Below, one piece after another: positions 25,125 to 34,051 of a stretch of DNA of 64,000 nucleotides; the first letter of the stretch is position 1; each line of letters opens with the position of its first letter. The stretch is taken from NCBI RefSeq assembly GCF_000786105.1, contig NZ_JTEV01000010.1, positions 124,001-188,000 of the forward strand. The letters are read 5' to 3'. The position numbers were made by a program, and so were the translations under genes. The notes under the pieces were generated by a model. That model ran no database searches. It was not told the DNA's origin and was given only the letters and a program-made list of their open reading frames with translations. The DNA comes from Bdellovibrio sp. ArHS (lineage in GTDB: Bacteria > Bdellovibrionota > Bdellovibrionia > Bdellovibrionales > Bdellovibrionaceae).

Positions 25125-26111
25125 ATGAAGAAGTACAAGCCGAAGTCCGGTGAAAAAATAGAGATTAAAGAAGAAATCATCCCGCCAAAAGTCGAGCTGC
25201 CTTTTGAGTTTTCTCCCGAGCACTATCCCGTTTTACTGCAAGAAGTTCTAGCCGCCTTTTATCCTTTTCGCGCAAAAGAAAAGCCCACTTATTTCGATGG
25301 CACTTTCGGGCGGGGCGGTCACTACTCGGCGGTGCGCTATGTGATTCCCCAGATGAAAGCCACGGTCATGGACCAAGATCTAGCCGCGGTGAATTTCGCT
25401 AAAACCCGCTTCCAGACGGACGTCGAGCAGGGCCAGTTAACGATAATACATGGAAACTTCTCTCAATTTTCGGAACACAATCTGAATAATTTTGATATGA
25501 TGCTCTTAGATCTAGGTGTGAGTTCTCCGCAATTAGACCAGGCGGAGCGCGGCTTTAGTTTTTATCACGATGGCCCCCTGGATATGCGAATGAATCAGCA
25601 ACAAGGAATGACAGCAGAGATGCTTGTGAATACGGCTTCAGAGGAAGAACTCATTCGAATCTTCAAAGACTACGGTGAAGTGTATCGCCCGGCCCGCGTC
25701 GTTCGCGCCATTGTCCATGACCGTAAAACCAAAGCTTTTCAATCCACCAGTCAGTTGGCAGGCCTTATCGAGCGTGTCGATGGGTGGCAAATCAAAGGGC
25801 ATCATCCCGCTACCAAATATTTTATGGCATTGCGCCTGGCTGTGAATTCGGAACTGGAAGTTGTCGAACAGGCTTTGCCAGCCATGATGAAGTCCTTGAA
25901 TCCTGGTGGGCGTTTAGCCGTCATCACCTTCCATTCTTTGGAAGACCGTATCGTGAAGAATATCTTCAAAGATGCTGAAGATCTTGGTCGCCCCGTTTAT
26001 AAAAAAGTGATTGTTCCCACTCAGGAAGAGTGTGACAAAAACTCTCGCTCGCGCTCCGCGAAGTTGAGAGTCTTCGAGAGGAGTGCTCAGGATGAGCTCG
26101 GAAAACTTTAG
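25125..26111 (+). CDS. rsmH: 16S rRNA (cytosine-1402-N4)-methyltransferase
   Basis: RsmH (formerly MraW, 328 aa) methylates C1402 of 16S rRNA using S-adenosylmethionine. Motifs: HYPVLLQEVL near the start, the SAM loop FDGTFGRGGHYSAV, LLDLGVSSPQLDQAERGFSF, DMRMNQ and ITFHSLEDRIVK. The start at 25125 gives an N-terminal extension of about 30 charged residues before HYPVLL, slightly longer than usual. The ribosome site is weak (GAGAG), and the frame stays open far upstream through the GC-rich leader. It opens the dcw cluster. mraZ, which usually precedes it, is absent from the window. ftsL overlaps its end by 20 nt. Confidence 0.95.
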   Translation: MKKYKPKSGEKIEIKEEIIPPKVELPFEFSPEHYPVLLQEVLAAFYPFRAKEKPTYFDGTFGRGGHYSAVRYVIPQMKATVMDQDLAAVNFAKTRFQTDVEQGQLTIIHGNFSQFSEHNLNNFDMMLLDLGVSSPQLDQAERGFSFYHDGPLDMRMNQQQGMTAEMLVNTASEEELIRIFKDYGEVYRPARVVRAIVHDRKTKAFQSTSQLAGLIERVDGWQIKGHHPATKYFMALRLAVNSELEVVEQALPAMMKSLNPGGRLAVITFHSLEDRIVKNIFKDAEDLGRPVYKKVIVPTQEECDKNSRSRSAKLRVFERSAQDELGKL

Positions 26112-26427
26112 GCAGTTAAAACCTTTTTTTAGTATTCTCGTCATCATCTTCACCCTGTTTTCCATCGTCTTTTTGCAGATGGAGGAGCGGCGCATGGGTT
26201 ACAGCGTTTTAAAGCTGACCCGCGAACATAAAAAAGTGTGGGAAGAAAAGCGCACCAAAGAAATCGCTTTGGCGAAAATCACCCGACCGCAATTGCTGGA
26301 TACAATGGCGCAGCAAAAATTCACTCTTAAAAAAGTCCAAGCCAATCAGATTATCCACCTCAGCGGTCCTGTCGCTAGTGATGTGGAAAAAGTGGTGAAT
26401 AAAGATATCGCAAAAAAGGACCTGTAA
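26092..26427 (+). CDS. ftsL: Cell-division protein FtsL-like
   Basis: A 111-aa bitopic membrane protein with a short N-terminus, one helix (FFSILVIIFTLFSIVFLQM) and a periplasmic coiled-coil-like part (LKLTREHKKVWEEKRTKEIALAKITRP). FtsL sequences are poorly conserved. The call rests on size, topology and position between rsmH and ftsI, where ftsL always lies in dcw clusters. FtsL joins FtsB and FtsQ and activates the FtsW-FtsI synthase. ATG 26092 is favoured by GAGGAG upstream and overlaps rsmH, which suggests coupling. Confidence 0.85.
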   Translation: MSSENFRQLKPFFSILVIIFTLFSIVFLQMEERRMGYSVLKLTREHKKVWEEKRTKEIALAKITRPQLLDTMAQQKFTLKKVQANQIIHLSGPVASDVEKVVNKDIAKKDL

Positions 26428-28407
26428 TTGAAATCACGTATCGTCATTATTTTTGTAGGTATATTGGTTCTATGGTCAGCCTTGATTCTGCGTGCCGGGT
26501 ATTTGCAGTTTTTACCGAATGATCGCTTGAATTCGTTGCAGAACCGGCAGTTTCAAACCAAGGTGACGCTGCAAGCGCGTCGCGGAGCCATCGTGGATAG
26601 CAATGGGCGTGATCTTGCGATGTCGGCTGCGGCCTATTCTTTATATGCGGATCCCAAAATTATTGAAAATCGAAAACTGGCAGCGAAGAAACTCGCCAAA
26701 GTTTTAAACCAGTCCTACGAGTCTGTTTATGCGAAGATCAAAGACGGGAATCGTCGCTTCGTGTGGATTCAGCGGATGTTGGATCAAGGTGCCGCTGACG
26801 AGATCAAATCCTGGGACATCCGTGGACTTTCCTTCGTTGAAGAATGGCGTCGGGTTTATCCGAATGAAACTTTATTGGCGCAGACCTTGGGCTTTTTAGG
26901 AATTGAAGGTCAGGGGTTGGAAGGGCTGGAATTAGGTTACAATCAGTTGCTGGCCGGAAACCAAAAGAAAGTTTCGGTCAAGCGGGATGCTCGTGGTCGT
27001 CCTTTGATCAATGATGGCTTGATGTTCATTGAGAATCCAGAAGGAAGCGAATTGCGTCTGACGGTGGACTCTGAGCTGCAATATCGATTGGAAAGCGAGT
27101 TGGCCAACGCCGTCTCTACTTTTGAAGCGGATCACGCTGTAGGTGTTATCCTGGATGCGAAGACTTCCGCGGTTTTGGCTTTAGCTTCAGCGCCCACCTT
27201 TGATGTCAATAAGGCGATGAAAGCGGCCGCCGAACATCGTCGCAATAAAATCGTCACAGATGCATTTGAGCCGGGCTCGACGATGAAAACCTTCGTGATC
27301 GCCGCCGCCTTGCGGGACGGTTTGATTCAACCCAACACCAAGTTCTACTGTGAAAAGGGCAGCTTCAAAGTGGGCGATCGCATTATTCGCGAGGCGGAAT
27401 CCAAAGAGAAATTCGAGGACCTGACAGTCTCTGAAATTCTGGCGGTGTCTTCAAATGTGGGTACGACGAAAATTGCTTTTAAGATGGGCTCAGACAAACT
27501 TCGTCAGGGACTTCTGGATTTTGGCTTCGGCCAAAGATTGGGTGTGGATCTTCCCGGAGAAGCACGGGGCATGGTGCAAGCTTTGCCTTGGAGACAGCAC
27601 TTGCTAAGTAATATCTCTTTCGGTCACGGTATTTCCGCGACACCATTGCAAATCGCCAACGCTTTTGCCGCGATCGCCAACGGCGGAGTTTTGAATCGAC
27701 CGTACATCGTACAGAGCATTCGTGATGCCGAAACAGGCGAGTTGAAAGAAGCAGAAGTAAAACCCATCCGCCGAGTTTTAACAGCCGAACAAGCAGCCCA
27801 GATGCGGGCAATGCTTGTTGGTGTTACAACCGTTGGCGGAACGGGCGGTAACGCTCGTGTTGACGGTTTTATGGTGGGTGGTAAAACGGGAACTGCGCAG
27901 AAGGTGAATCCCAACGGTCGCGGGTATCTAAAAGGTGCTTATATTTCAAGCTTCGGTGGTTTCATCCCTGCGAATGATCCAAAATTCGTGATTTATGTGG
28001 CAGTGGATTCGCCTCGCAAAGCATATTATGGCGCTACCGTGGCAGCACCTCTTTTTGCGCGCATGGCCTCTTACGCCGTCCGCAAAGAAGGCATTGCGCC
28101 GTTGCCGATTGCGGAAGTTTCGACGGTGGATAAAAAAGTGCGTCGTATCGCCGCGGAACCCAAACCTGCGGTGAAGATTCCTGTAAAAGAAGTATTGACG
28201 GCTTCTGAGCTTGATAAGGTGACAGAGGTGATGACCGGCGAAACAGTTCCTAACTTGAAGAATCTGACGACACGAGAAGTTCTTCGCCGTATCAACGGTC
28301 AGGACTTGAAGGTGAAATTTGTCGGCCAGGGGGTTGTCGCTGACACCATTCCGGATGCGGGCTCTCTTCTTCCGGAATCCAAAGAAATCACAGTCATCAT
28401 GAAGTAA
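26428..28407 (+). CDS. ftsI: Septal peptidoglycan transpeptidase FtsI (PBP3) with C-terminal PASTA-like domain
   Basis: A 659-aa class B penicillin-binding protein that cross-links septal peptidoglycan with FtsW. An N-terminal helix (IVIIFVGILVLWSALILRAG) and the dimerisation part (RRGAIVDSNGRDLAMS) precede the transpeptidase. The active-site motifs are Ser284/Lys287 in PGSTMKTF, SSN in AVSSNVGTTKI, and KTG at about 486 in GGKTGTAQKV. The last 60 residues (GETVPNLKNLTTREVLRRI, VVADTIPDAGSLLPESKEI) fit a PASTA domain. This is absent from E. coli FtsI but known in SpoVD/PBP2x-type proteins and some deltaproteobacteria-like groups. The start is TTG immediately after the ftsL stop. Confidence 0.94.
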   Translation: MKSRIVIIFVGILVLWSALILRAGYLQFLPNDRLNSLQNRQFQTKVTLQARRGAIVDSNGRDLAMSAAAYSLYADPKIIENRKLAAKKLAKVLNQSYESVYAKIKDGNRRFVWIQRMLDQGAADEIKSWDIRGLSFVEEWRRVYPNETLLAQTLGFLGIEGQGLEGLELGYNQLLAGNQKKVSVKRDARGRPLINDGLMFIENPEGSELRLTVDSELQYRLESELANAVSTFEADHAVGVILDAKTSAVLALASAPTFDVNKAMKAAAEHRRNKIVTDAFEPGSTMKTFVIAAALRDGLIQPNTKFYCEKGSFKVGDRIIREAESKEKFEDLTVSEILAVSSNVGTTKIAFKMGSDKLRQGLLDFGFGQRLGVDLPGEARGMVQALPWRQHLLSNISFGHGISATPLQIANAFAAIANGGVLNRPYIVQSIRDAETGELKEAEVKPIRRVLTAEQAAQMRAMLVGVTTVGGTGGNARVDGFMVGGKTGTAQKVNPNGRGYLKGAYISSFGGFIPANDPKFVIYVAVDSPRKAYYGATVAAPLFARMASYAVRKEGIAPLPIAEVSTVDKKVRRIAAEPKPAVKIPVKEVLTASELDKVTEVMTGETVPNLKNLTTREVLRRINGQDLKVKFVGQGVVADTIPDAGSLLPESKEITVIMK

Positions 28408-28412
28408 AAGTG

Positions 28413-28441
28413 AAGGGAAGAGATAGTCTTCCCTTTTTTTT
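28413..28441 (+). terminator. Intrinsic terminator after ftsI
   Basis: GGGAAG-AGATAGT-CTTCCC stem followed by T8. It ends the rsmH-ftsL-ftsI block and separates it from recQ, so murE and murF need their own promoter. Confidence 0.88.
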
Positions 28442-28590
28442 GTCCGATTTTTTTCAAACATCGGCCAGTTGTGTCAGTCTTTCGAGTCTCAATTAAAACC
28501 TAATCCAGTTCGTTCTTTGCTCTTCGAGTTTACTCTGGAAGCTCAGATATTTGTTGCTTCACCTTCCTCTTTCAAAGAAAGTACTCGAAT

Positions 28591-30153
28591 ATGGAAATCC
28601 AGCAGGCGTCGCCTTCCGATCTTTTAAAAAAATATTTCAAGCTTTCCCAGTTTCGCCGTGGGCAACAAGAGATCATCGACGCCGTACTCGCCAATAAAGA
28701 TGTTTTAGCAGTTCTTCCCACGGGTGGCGGTAAGTCCCTGTGCTATCAATATCCAGCGGTGCACTTTCAAAAGCTGGTGATTGTTATTTCGCCTTTGATT
28801 GCCTTGATGAAAGATCAAGTGATGGCTTTGCGCAGGCTGGGAATTCCCGCTGGATGTCTGCACTCGGGGCAATCCGATGATGAAAAACGTGAGGTCTTTG
28901 CCGAGTTAAATAAAGGCGGCGCTTTCGTGCTCTATCTTTCTCCGGAAAGAGCGCAAAAAGAGGGCTTTCAAAAATGGGTGCAACATAAGCCCATCGCACT
29001 TTTTGCCGTCGATGAAGCGCACTGTGTGTCACAATGGGGCCATGATTTCCGTGAAGAGTATGCACAACTGAGTATTTTGAAAAAACTGTGCCCTCATGTT
29101 CCGATCTTAGCTTTGACTGCTTCGGCAACGCCAACGGTGTTGGACGATATTTCCAAACATCTGAATTTGCAAAAGCCAGAACGCATGGTCCATGGTTTCT
29201 ACCGTTCCAATCTTTATTATCAAGTTGAACTTTGTGAAAATGAAGAAGCCAAGCTGGAGCTGCTTCTTCAAAGTATTAAGTCTACGCCCACGGGGCGAAT
29301 CATTGTCTATTGCGGAACTCGCAAGGTGACCGAATCTACCGCGGCGTTGTTGCAGAAAAAATTCAAGCAGGTTGGCTTTTATCATGCGGGCCTTTCCGCA
29401 GAAGTCCGGGCGCAAACGCAGGAATCTTATGCCGAGGGGGCTCTGCGAATTCTTGTCGCGACCAATGCCTTTGGTATGGGAATCGATCAGCCGGATGTGC
29501 GTTTGGTCGTGCACTATCAGATTCCTGCAAACATCGATGCCCTTTATCAGGAAATGGGCCGGGGTGGACGTGACGGTGTCGAATCCACCTGTCTGACTTT
29601 GTATTCGAAGAAAGACAAGGGGCTGCAGTCCTACTTTATTCATTCTTCGGAAGCGCCAGAGGAAATCAAAAGTGCGCGTTGGCGCAATCTCGAGGCACTC
29701 GTCAATTATTCAGAGGGCGGTGAGTGTCGTCATGCCGAGATTCTTACGTACTACAAAGACTCGCAACGCATCGAACGTTGTGGTCACTGTGACAACTGTG
29801 ATCCGAAGTCTGTGCGTCGTATTTTAAAACCACTAACGCCCTCTTTGGTGCTTGATACCACTCTGGAAAAAATTAAATCGACTTTGAAGAAGACGAAAAA
29901 GCCCAAGGCCTCAGACCTGGATTTCGTTTTGGATGACATCCAAGAAAAGCGTTACGAGATTTTGCGCCAGTGGAGAAAAGCGAAAGCCAAAGAACTGGAT
30001 GCTCCGGCGTTTGTGGTCTTCAGCGATCAAACTTTGAAACATCTTGCCGTGAAAAACCCGCAAAGTCTTGAGGAAATGAAGTCTGTTTACGGCATCGGCG
30101 ACGCCAAAATTGAAAAATTTGGTTGGGACGTCCTGGCAGAGTTAACCCGCTAG
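28591..30153 (+). CDS. recQ: RecQ-type ATP-dependent DNA helicase, short form
   Basis: A 520-aa superfamily 2 helicase. Motifs: FRRGQQEIIDAVL (motif 0), PTGGGKSLCYQYP (Walker A), DEAHCVSQWGHDFR (DEAH plus aromatic loop), LTASATP, VATNAFGMGIDQPDVR and QEMGRGGRDG (motif VI). Four Cys in GECRHAE and RCGHCDNC form the RecQ zinc site. Only about 50 residues separate this from a C-terminal HRDC-like domain (FSDQTLKHLAVKNPQSLEEM, YGIGDAKIEKFG). The winged-helix part of the RQC domain therefore seems to be missing, making it about 90 aa shorter than E. coli RecQ. It may have altered DNA binding. It sits between ftsI and murE. Confidence 0.92.
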   Translation: MEIQQASPSDLLKKYFKLSQFRRGQQEIIDAVLANKDVLAVLPTGGGKSLCYQYPAVHFQKLVIVISPLIALMKDQVMALRRLGIPAGCLHSGQSDDEKREVFAELNKGGAFVLYLSPERAQKEGFQKWVQHKPIALFAVDEAHCVSQWGHDFREEYAQLSILKKLCPHVPILALTASATPTVLDDISKHLNLQKPERMVHGFYRSNLYYQVELCENEEAKLELLLQSIKSTPTGRIIVYCGTRKVTESTAALLQKKFKQVGFYHAGLSAEVRAQTQESYAEGALRILVATNAFGMGIDQPDVRLVVHYQIPANIDALYQEMGRGGRDGVESTCLTLYSKKDKGLQSYFIHSSEAPEEIKSARWRNLEALVNYSEGGECRHAEILTYYKDSQRIERCGHCDNCDPKSVRRILKPLTPSLVLDTTLEKIKSTLKKTKKPKASDLDFVLDDIQEKRYEILRQWRKAKAKELDAPAFVVFSDQTLKHLAVKNPQSLEEMKSVYGIGDAKIEKFGWDVLAELTR

Positions 30154-30226
30154 AACTTGGCGTCCTATATCTTAGTACTTGGAATTCTCGGTAGAGATCC
30201 CCATTAAGTCCCGCCATAATTTTTCC

Positions 30227-30988
30227 ATGGCGGAAGCATTTGATAAAAACAAAATCATAGAGGCCTTATCTGAAAACCTAAAATCTTCTTCACGGGCTCA
30301 AGCGGCCTGGTTGGGGGGCTCGACAGCCACCGGCTATGAGGACTCTTTGTCCGACACTGACATTGTCGTCATCAGTTCTTCTCCTGAAGAAATATTCAAA
30401 ATTATCGAGGCTTCTTTGCGACAGCTTTTTCCGATCGAACACATCTGGAATGTGGAAGACTCGCCGTGGAAGAATTTTTCTCAGAAGTTTTATGTCTTAG
30501 AGCAGGCCCCCAGCACCTACTACGTCGATGCCGGTGTTTTTCAGTCGTTGGAACCTGCGGATTACGCGGAATATTTCAATGTCGAACGCCATGGTGCGCC
30601 GGTCCTGCTTTTCGATAAGAGCGGTATTTTGCAGGCCGCCGCACAATCGCCCCGCTATGAAAATTCCAAAAAAATGGATTGGTCTCAATGGATTGCCCGC
30701 TTCGAAATACTTTATCGAACTTTTTTAAAGGAATCGATGCGCGGAAAGTACATTGACAGTTACACGTTCTATCAGAGACTCGTGATGATGTGGGTGCAAC
30801 TGTTACGCGGTCAACGCGCACCTCAGAAGCATGATTTTGGCATGCGTTACCTGTATCGGGACCTGCCCGCGGACGAAGCCGCTTATATCGAAAAACTGCT
30901 GCAGGTTTCAAATATTCGCTCGATGCAAGAAGCCGCCGCTGATTTAAAAATGAAAATGACAAAATTTCCAAAGGACGTTTCTTTATGA
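30227..30988 (+). CDS. Nucleotidyltransferase-fold protein
   Basis: A protein of about 253 aa with a Pol-beta-type nucleotidyltransferase signature: WLGGSTATGYEDSLSDTDIVV has the GGS loop and the Asp-x-Asp metal pair. A helical C-terminal half follows, as in aminoglycoside adenylyltransferase-like and YdfE-like enzymes. The target (antibiotic, nucleotide or protein) cannot be predicted. ATG 30227 is the first Met before the conserved region. A TTG at 30179 is in frame but has no good ribosome site. The stop overlaps the next gene by 4 nt (ATGA), so they form one operon. Confidence 0.78.
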   Translation: MAEAFDKNKIIEALSENLKSSSRAQAAWLGGSTATGYEDSLSDTDIVVISSSPEEIFKIIEASLRQLFPIEHIWNVEDSPWKNFSQKFYVLEQAPSTYYVDAGVFQSLEPADYAEYFNVERHGAPVLLFDKSGILQAAAQSPRYENSKKMDWSQWIARFEILYRTFLKESMRGKYIDSYTFYQRLVMMWVQLLRGQRAPQKHDFGMRYLYRDLPADEAAYIEKLLQVSNIRSMQEAAADLKMKMTKFPKDVSL

Positions 30989-31854
30989 AGATTTTAGTTT
31001 TAGGTGGGACCAGATACTTTGGCCGAAGACTTGTGCATTCGCTGATTCAAGAAGGTCATGAAATATGGGTTCTTTCCCGGGGCCAACAGGAGGATGATTT
31101 TGGCGCTCGTGTGCATCGACTCAAAGGGGATCGTAAGAACCAAGAATCCCTGGCTCAGGCGGTGGGTTCTCTATCTTTTGACTTGGTCGTCGATCAGGTC
31201 TGCATGACCCCCAATGATGCGGCAATAAGCTGTGAGGTGTTTGCGGAAAAAACGCCTTATTACATTATGACTTCGACCATGTCCGTGTATTCCTTAGGAG
31301 GGAATCTTCAGGAGGATAGCTACAACCCCTTCTTGTACCAGCCGAAAAAGCCTACCAATCCCGCCGAAGAATATGGAGAAGGGAAGCGCGCGGCGGAAAA
31401 CTACTTTGCGACCAAAGCCCCTTTTAAGTGTGCATTCGCCCGCTTTCCTGTTGTAGTCGGAGAAGATGATTACACCGGCCGTCTGTGGGGGCATATTAAG
31501 AAAATCAGAGACGAAGAGCCTCTTTATTTTCCCAACTTAAATGCCAAATTTTCTTTTATCACGTCCGAGGATGCGGCTCGCGCGCTCTTGTGGTTGGTAC
31601 ATTCTAAACACGAAGGCGCTTTTAATTTCGCCTCTGAGGATGCCATTCCCCTCAAAGAACTTGTTCAGGACATCGAAGCTATCACGGGAAAAAAAGCGCA
31701 CCTGCTGCAAGAGCCTTCGCCAGAAAACTGGTCCCCGTATGGAATTACCGAGGACTGGTTTTTAAATGTCGAAAAAGCCAAGGCCGCCGGCTTTAAAGCA
31801 CAACCGGTGAGCCAGTGGCTTCATTCGCTCTTAGTCAGCTTGAATCGAGTTTAA
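30985..31854 (+). CDS. NAD-dependent epimerase/dehydratase family protein
   Basis: A 289-aa extended short-chain dehydrogenase-like protein. The Rossmann motif is LVLGGTRYFGRRL. STMSVY and the pattern YGEGKRAAE (Tyr-x-x-x-Lys) mark the active site. GGTRYFGR is typical of a branch annotated as isoflavone reductase-like or RNA-binding-like epimerases, whose substrates are unclear. Start and previous stop overlap as ATGA. The 3' end overlaps the convergent esterase gene by 24 nt. Nothing nearby indicates a sugar-nucleotide pathway, so the substrate stays open. Confidence 0.83.
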   Translation: MKILVLGGTRYFGRRLVHSLIQEGHEIWVLSRGQQEDDFGARVHRLKGDRKNQESLAQAVGSLSFDLVVDQVCMTPNDAAISCEVFAEKTPYYIMTSTMSVYSLGGNLQEDSYNPFLYQPKKPTNPAEEYGEGKRAAENYFATKAPFKCAFARFPVVVGEDDYTGRLWGHIKKIRDEEPLYFPNLNAKFSFITSEDAARALLWLVHSKHEGAFNFASEDAIPLKELVQDIEAITGKKAHLLQEPSPENWSPYGITEDWFLNVEKAKAAGFKAQPVSQWLHSLLVSLNRV

Positions 31855-32517
31855 GTATTCACCGATTTTCATGATCACAGGGGCGGGGATTTCGTGCCCG
31901 CCGCGAAAGCTTAACATCGACCCTTTCATTCCGTTTTGATTCAAAAGGGTGTTGAGCTTTTGCGCTTGTTTATGCCCCAGAACCTGATCCATTTCGCCGT
32001 GACTTTGGAAGAATCGTTGTCCTTGACGAGCCGGAATGAGTTTCTTCCATTCTTCCTGATGCAGCAAGGTTCCCGACATAATGACAAGTCCAGCGGGAGT
32101 TTCGGGCGCACGTAGATAAATTTCTGTCGCGAGCATCGCGCCCTGACTGAATCCACCCAGGACAATTTTGTTCCAAGGCACTTTGAGTTGCCGAATCATT
32201 TCCATGGCGGCGTCGTAAGCCTTGGGAAGACCTTTCGGCGTTTCATTGCTGAAGTCGCGGTGCTCGCCGCGAGCTTGAGCCTCTTGGATCTCTAGCATAT
32301 TGACGGTCCACCAGGCGCGTCCCATCCAGGCTGGTCCAATGGGCACTTCTAAAATTCCATTCGGAAAAAGCCAATTGTAGGTCTTCTTGGTGGAAATCAT
32401 ATCCCCCAAAGAAAAAAGGTCATTACAGTCAGCGCCGAAGCCGTGAAAGAAGATCACCCAGGGCGCGTTATCGTCATTATTTATTTCTTGGCAATGTATC
32501 TTTCCGAGTTGTCTCAT
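31831..32517 (-). CDS. Phospholipase/carboxylesterase-type serine hydrolase
   Basis: A 228-aa alpha/beta hydrolase of the acyl-protein thioesterase/carboxylesterase family. Motifs: FFHGFGADCNDL, the nucleophile in LGGFSQGAMLA (GFSQG), an Asp near SHGEMDQVLG and the His in FRGGHEIPA. WLFPNGILEVPIGPAWMGRAWW fits the loop around the pocket. It probably hydrolyses short acyl esters or lysophospholipids. It starts only 34 nt from the divergent murE start, so both promoters must be compact or overlap the genes. Its 3' end overlaps the epimerase gene. Confidence 0.87.
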   Translation of the reverse strand: MRQLGKIHCQEINNDDNAPWVIFFHGFGADCNDLFSLGDMISTKKTYNWLFPNGILEVPIGPAWMGRAWWTVNMLEIQEAQARGEHRDFSNETPKGLPKAYDAAMEMIRQLKVPWNKIVLGGFSQGAMLATEIYLRAPETPAGLVIMSGTLLHQEEWKKLIPARQGQRFFQSHGEMDQVLGHKQAQKLNTLLNQNGMKGSMLSFRGGHEIPAPVIMKIGEYLNSIQAD

Positions 32518-32551
32518 AACTTAGTCATACGCTATTCTTGAAACCGAGTCT

Positions 32552-34045
32552 ATGAAACTGAATAATCTCTTTGCCAGCATTCCAGGAATTTCGAATTACA
32601 CTGTGCCAGATGTGGAAGTCAGCGGCGTTTTTAATGATGCGCGTCTGGTAATTCCTGGAGCGGTTTTTGTTGCGATCCGCGGTAGCAAACTGGATGGGCA
32701 CAGTTTTTTGAACGACGCTGTTACCAAAGGGGCCGCGGCTTTGGTTGTCGAAGATCGCACCAAAGTTCCACAGGGCTTTAGCGGCTTCATCTTCCCAACG
32801 GACAACTCACGGGAAACTCTGGATCTTTTAGCCAGTCGTTTTTACTTGGATCCGGGACAGGAACTTTTTTGTGTCGGTGTGACCGGAACAAACGGAAAAA
32901 CTTCCGTGACGTATATGACCGAGGCAATTTTAAACGCCGGAAAAATTCCCACCGGAGTCATTGGCACGGTCAATCATCATCTGGGCGAAAAAGTCTGGCC
33001 ATCAGAAATGACCACGCCGGATCCTGTATTTTTGCAAAAACGTCTGCGTGAATTCCGCGATGAGGGGGCCATGGCCGTAGCCATCGAAGTGTCCTCGCAC
33101 GCTTTGGATCAGAAGCGCGTCGACAGTGTTCCATTTAACACGGTCATCTTCACGAACCTGACCCGGGATCATTTGGATTATCACGAAACCATGGATCAGT
33201 ATTTTGAGGCCAAACAACGGCTTTTCACGGATCTGTTATGGAAGACCGAAAAGAAACCCTGTTATGCCATTATTAATACGGTGGATAAGTATGGCCGTCG
33301 TTTGAAGGTCGCTGATCCGGCGGTTCTTTGGACTTACGGGGCTAAGGATGCAGATATTCGTTACGAAATTTTGAAAATGGATTTCGCGCTGACTCATTTC
33401 AAAGTGCAGACGCCGCTTGGTGAAGGGGAAGTGCGCCTTCCAATGTCGGGCACGCATAATGTTTTGAATGCCCTGGCCGCGTTAGGAGCGGGACTTTCCG
33501 CCGGAATTCCTTTGGCAATTTGTATTGAAGCCTTAGAGGCTTTCACCGGTGTACCGGGTCGTCTGCAATCGGTTCCTAATCAACAGGATCTTGCGGTGTT
33601 TGTTGATTATGCCCATTCTCCAGATGCCCTTGAGAATGTCTTAACCGCATTAACAAAAGTGCGCGAGAATCTAAATTCCTCAGCGCGAATTTGGACGATT
33701 TTTGGTTGCGGCGGAGATCGAGACAAAGGGAAGCGTCCTTTAATGGCGCAAATGGCTCTGCGTTTTTCCGATCAGGTCGTGATCACATCGGACAATCCGC
33801 GGACGGAAGATCCGCAAAGTATTATCGATGATATCTTAATGGGTGTGACAGATTCTGCGAATAAAACAAAGACCTCGGTCTATGTCGATCGTAAAGAAGC
33901 TATTCATCAGACCATAAAAAAAGCTCAACCCGGCGATGTTGTTCTTATTGCCGGGAAGGGACATGAAGACTACCAAATTATCGGCAAAGAAAAATTTCCA
34001 TTCAGTGACGTGAAAGTAGCCGAAGAAGCCTTGCAAGGGAGATAA
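32552..34045 (+). CDS. murE: UDP-MurNAc-L-Ala-D-Glu:meso-diaminopimelate ligase
   Basis: MurE (497 aa) adds the third amino acid to the peptidoglycan stem peptide with ATP. Motifs: GVTGTNGKTSVTYMTE (P-loop), AIEVSSHALDQKRV, FTNLTRDHLDYH (with the Lys of EAKQRLF) and GCGGDRDKGKRPLM. DNPR in ITSDNPRTED is the known marker for choosing meso-diaminopimelate rather than lysine, so this organism should have mDAP-type wall. murF follows 6 nt later. The terminator after ftsI and the inserted genes separate it from the first dcw block. Confidence 0.97.
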   Translation: MKLNNLFASIPGISNYTVPDVEVSGVFNDARLVIPGAVFVAIRGSKLDGHSFLNDAVTKGAAALVVEDRTKVPQGFSGFIFPTDNSRETLDLLASRFYLDPGQELFCVGVTGTNGKTSVTYMTEAILNAGKIPTGVIGTVNHHLGEKVWPSEMTTPDPVFLQKRLREFRDEGAMAVAIEVSSHALDQKRVDSVPFNTVIFTNLTRDHLDYHETMDQYFEAKQRLFTDLLWKTEKKPCYAIINTVDKYGRRLKVADPAVLWTYGAKDADIRYEILKMDFALTHFKVQTPLGEGEVRLPMSGTHNVLNALAALGAGLSAGIPLAICIEALEAFTGVPGRLQSVPNQQDLAVFVDYAHSPDALENVLTALTKVRENLNSSARIWTIFGCGGDRDKGKRPLMAQMALRFSDQVVITSDNPRTEDPQSIIDDILMGVTDSANKTKTSVYVDRKEAIHQTIKKAQPGDVVLIAGKGHEDYQIIGKEKFPFSDVKVAEEALQGR

Positions 34046-34051
34046 AAAACA

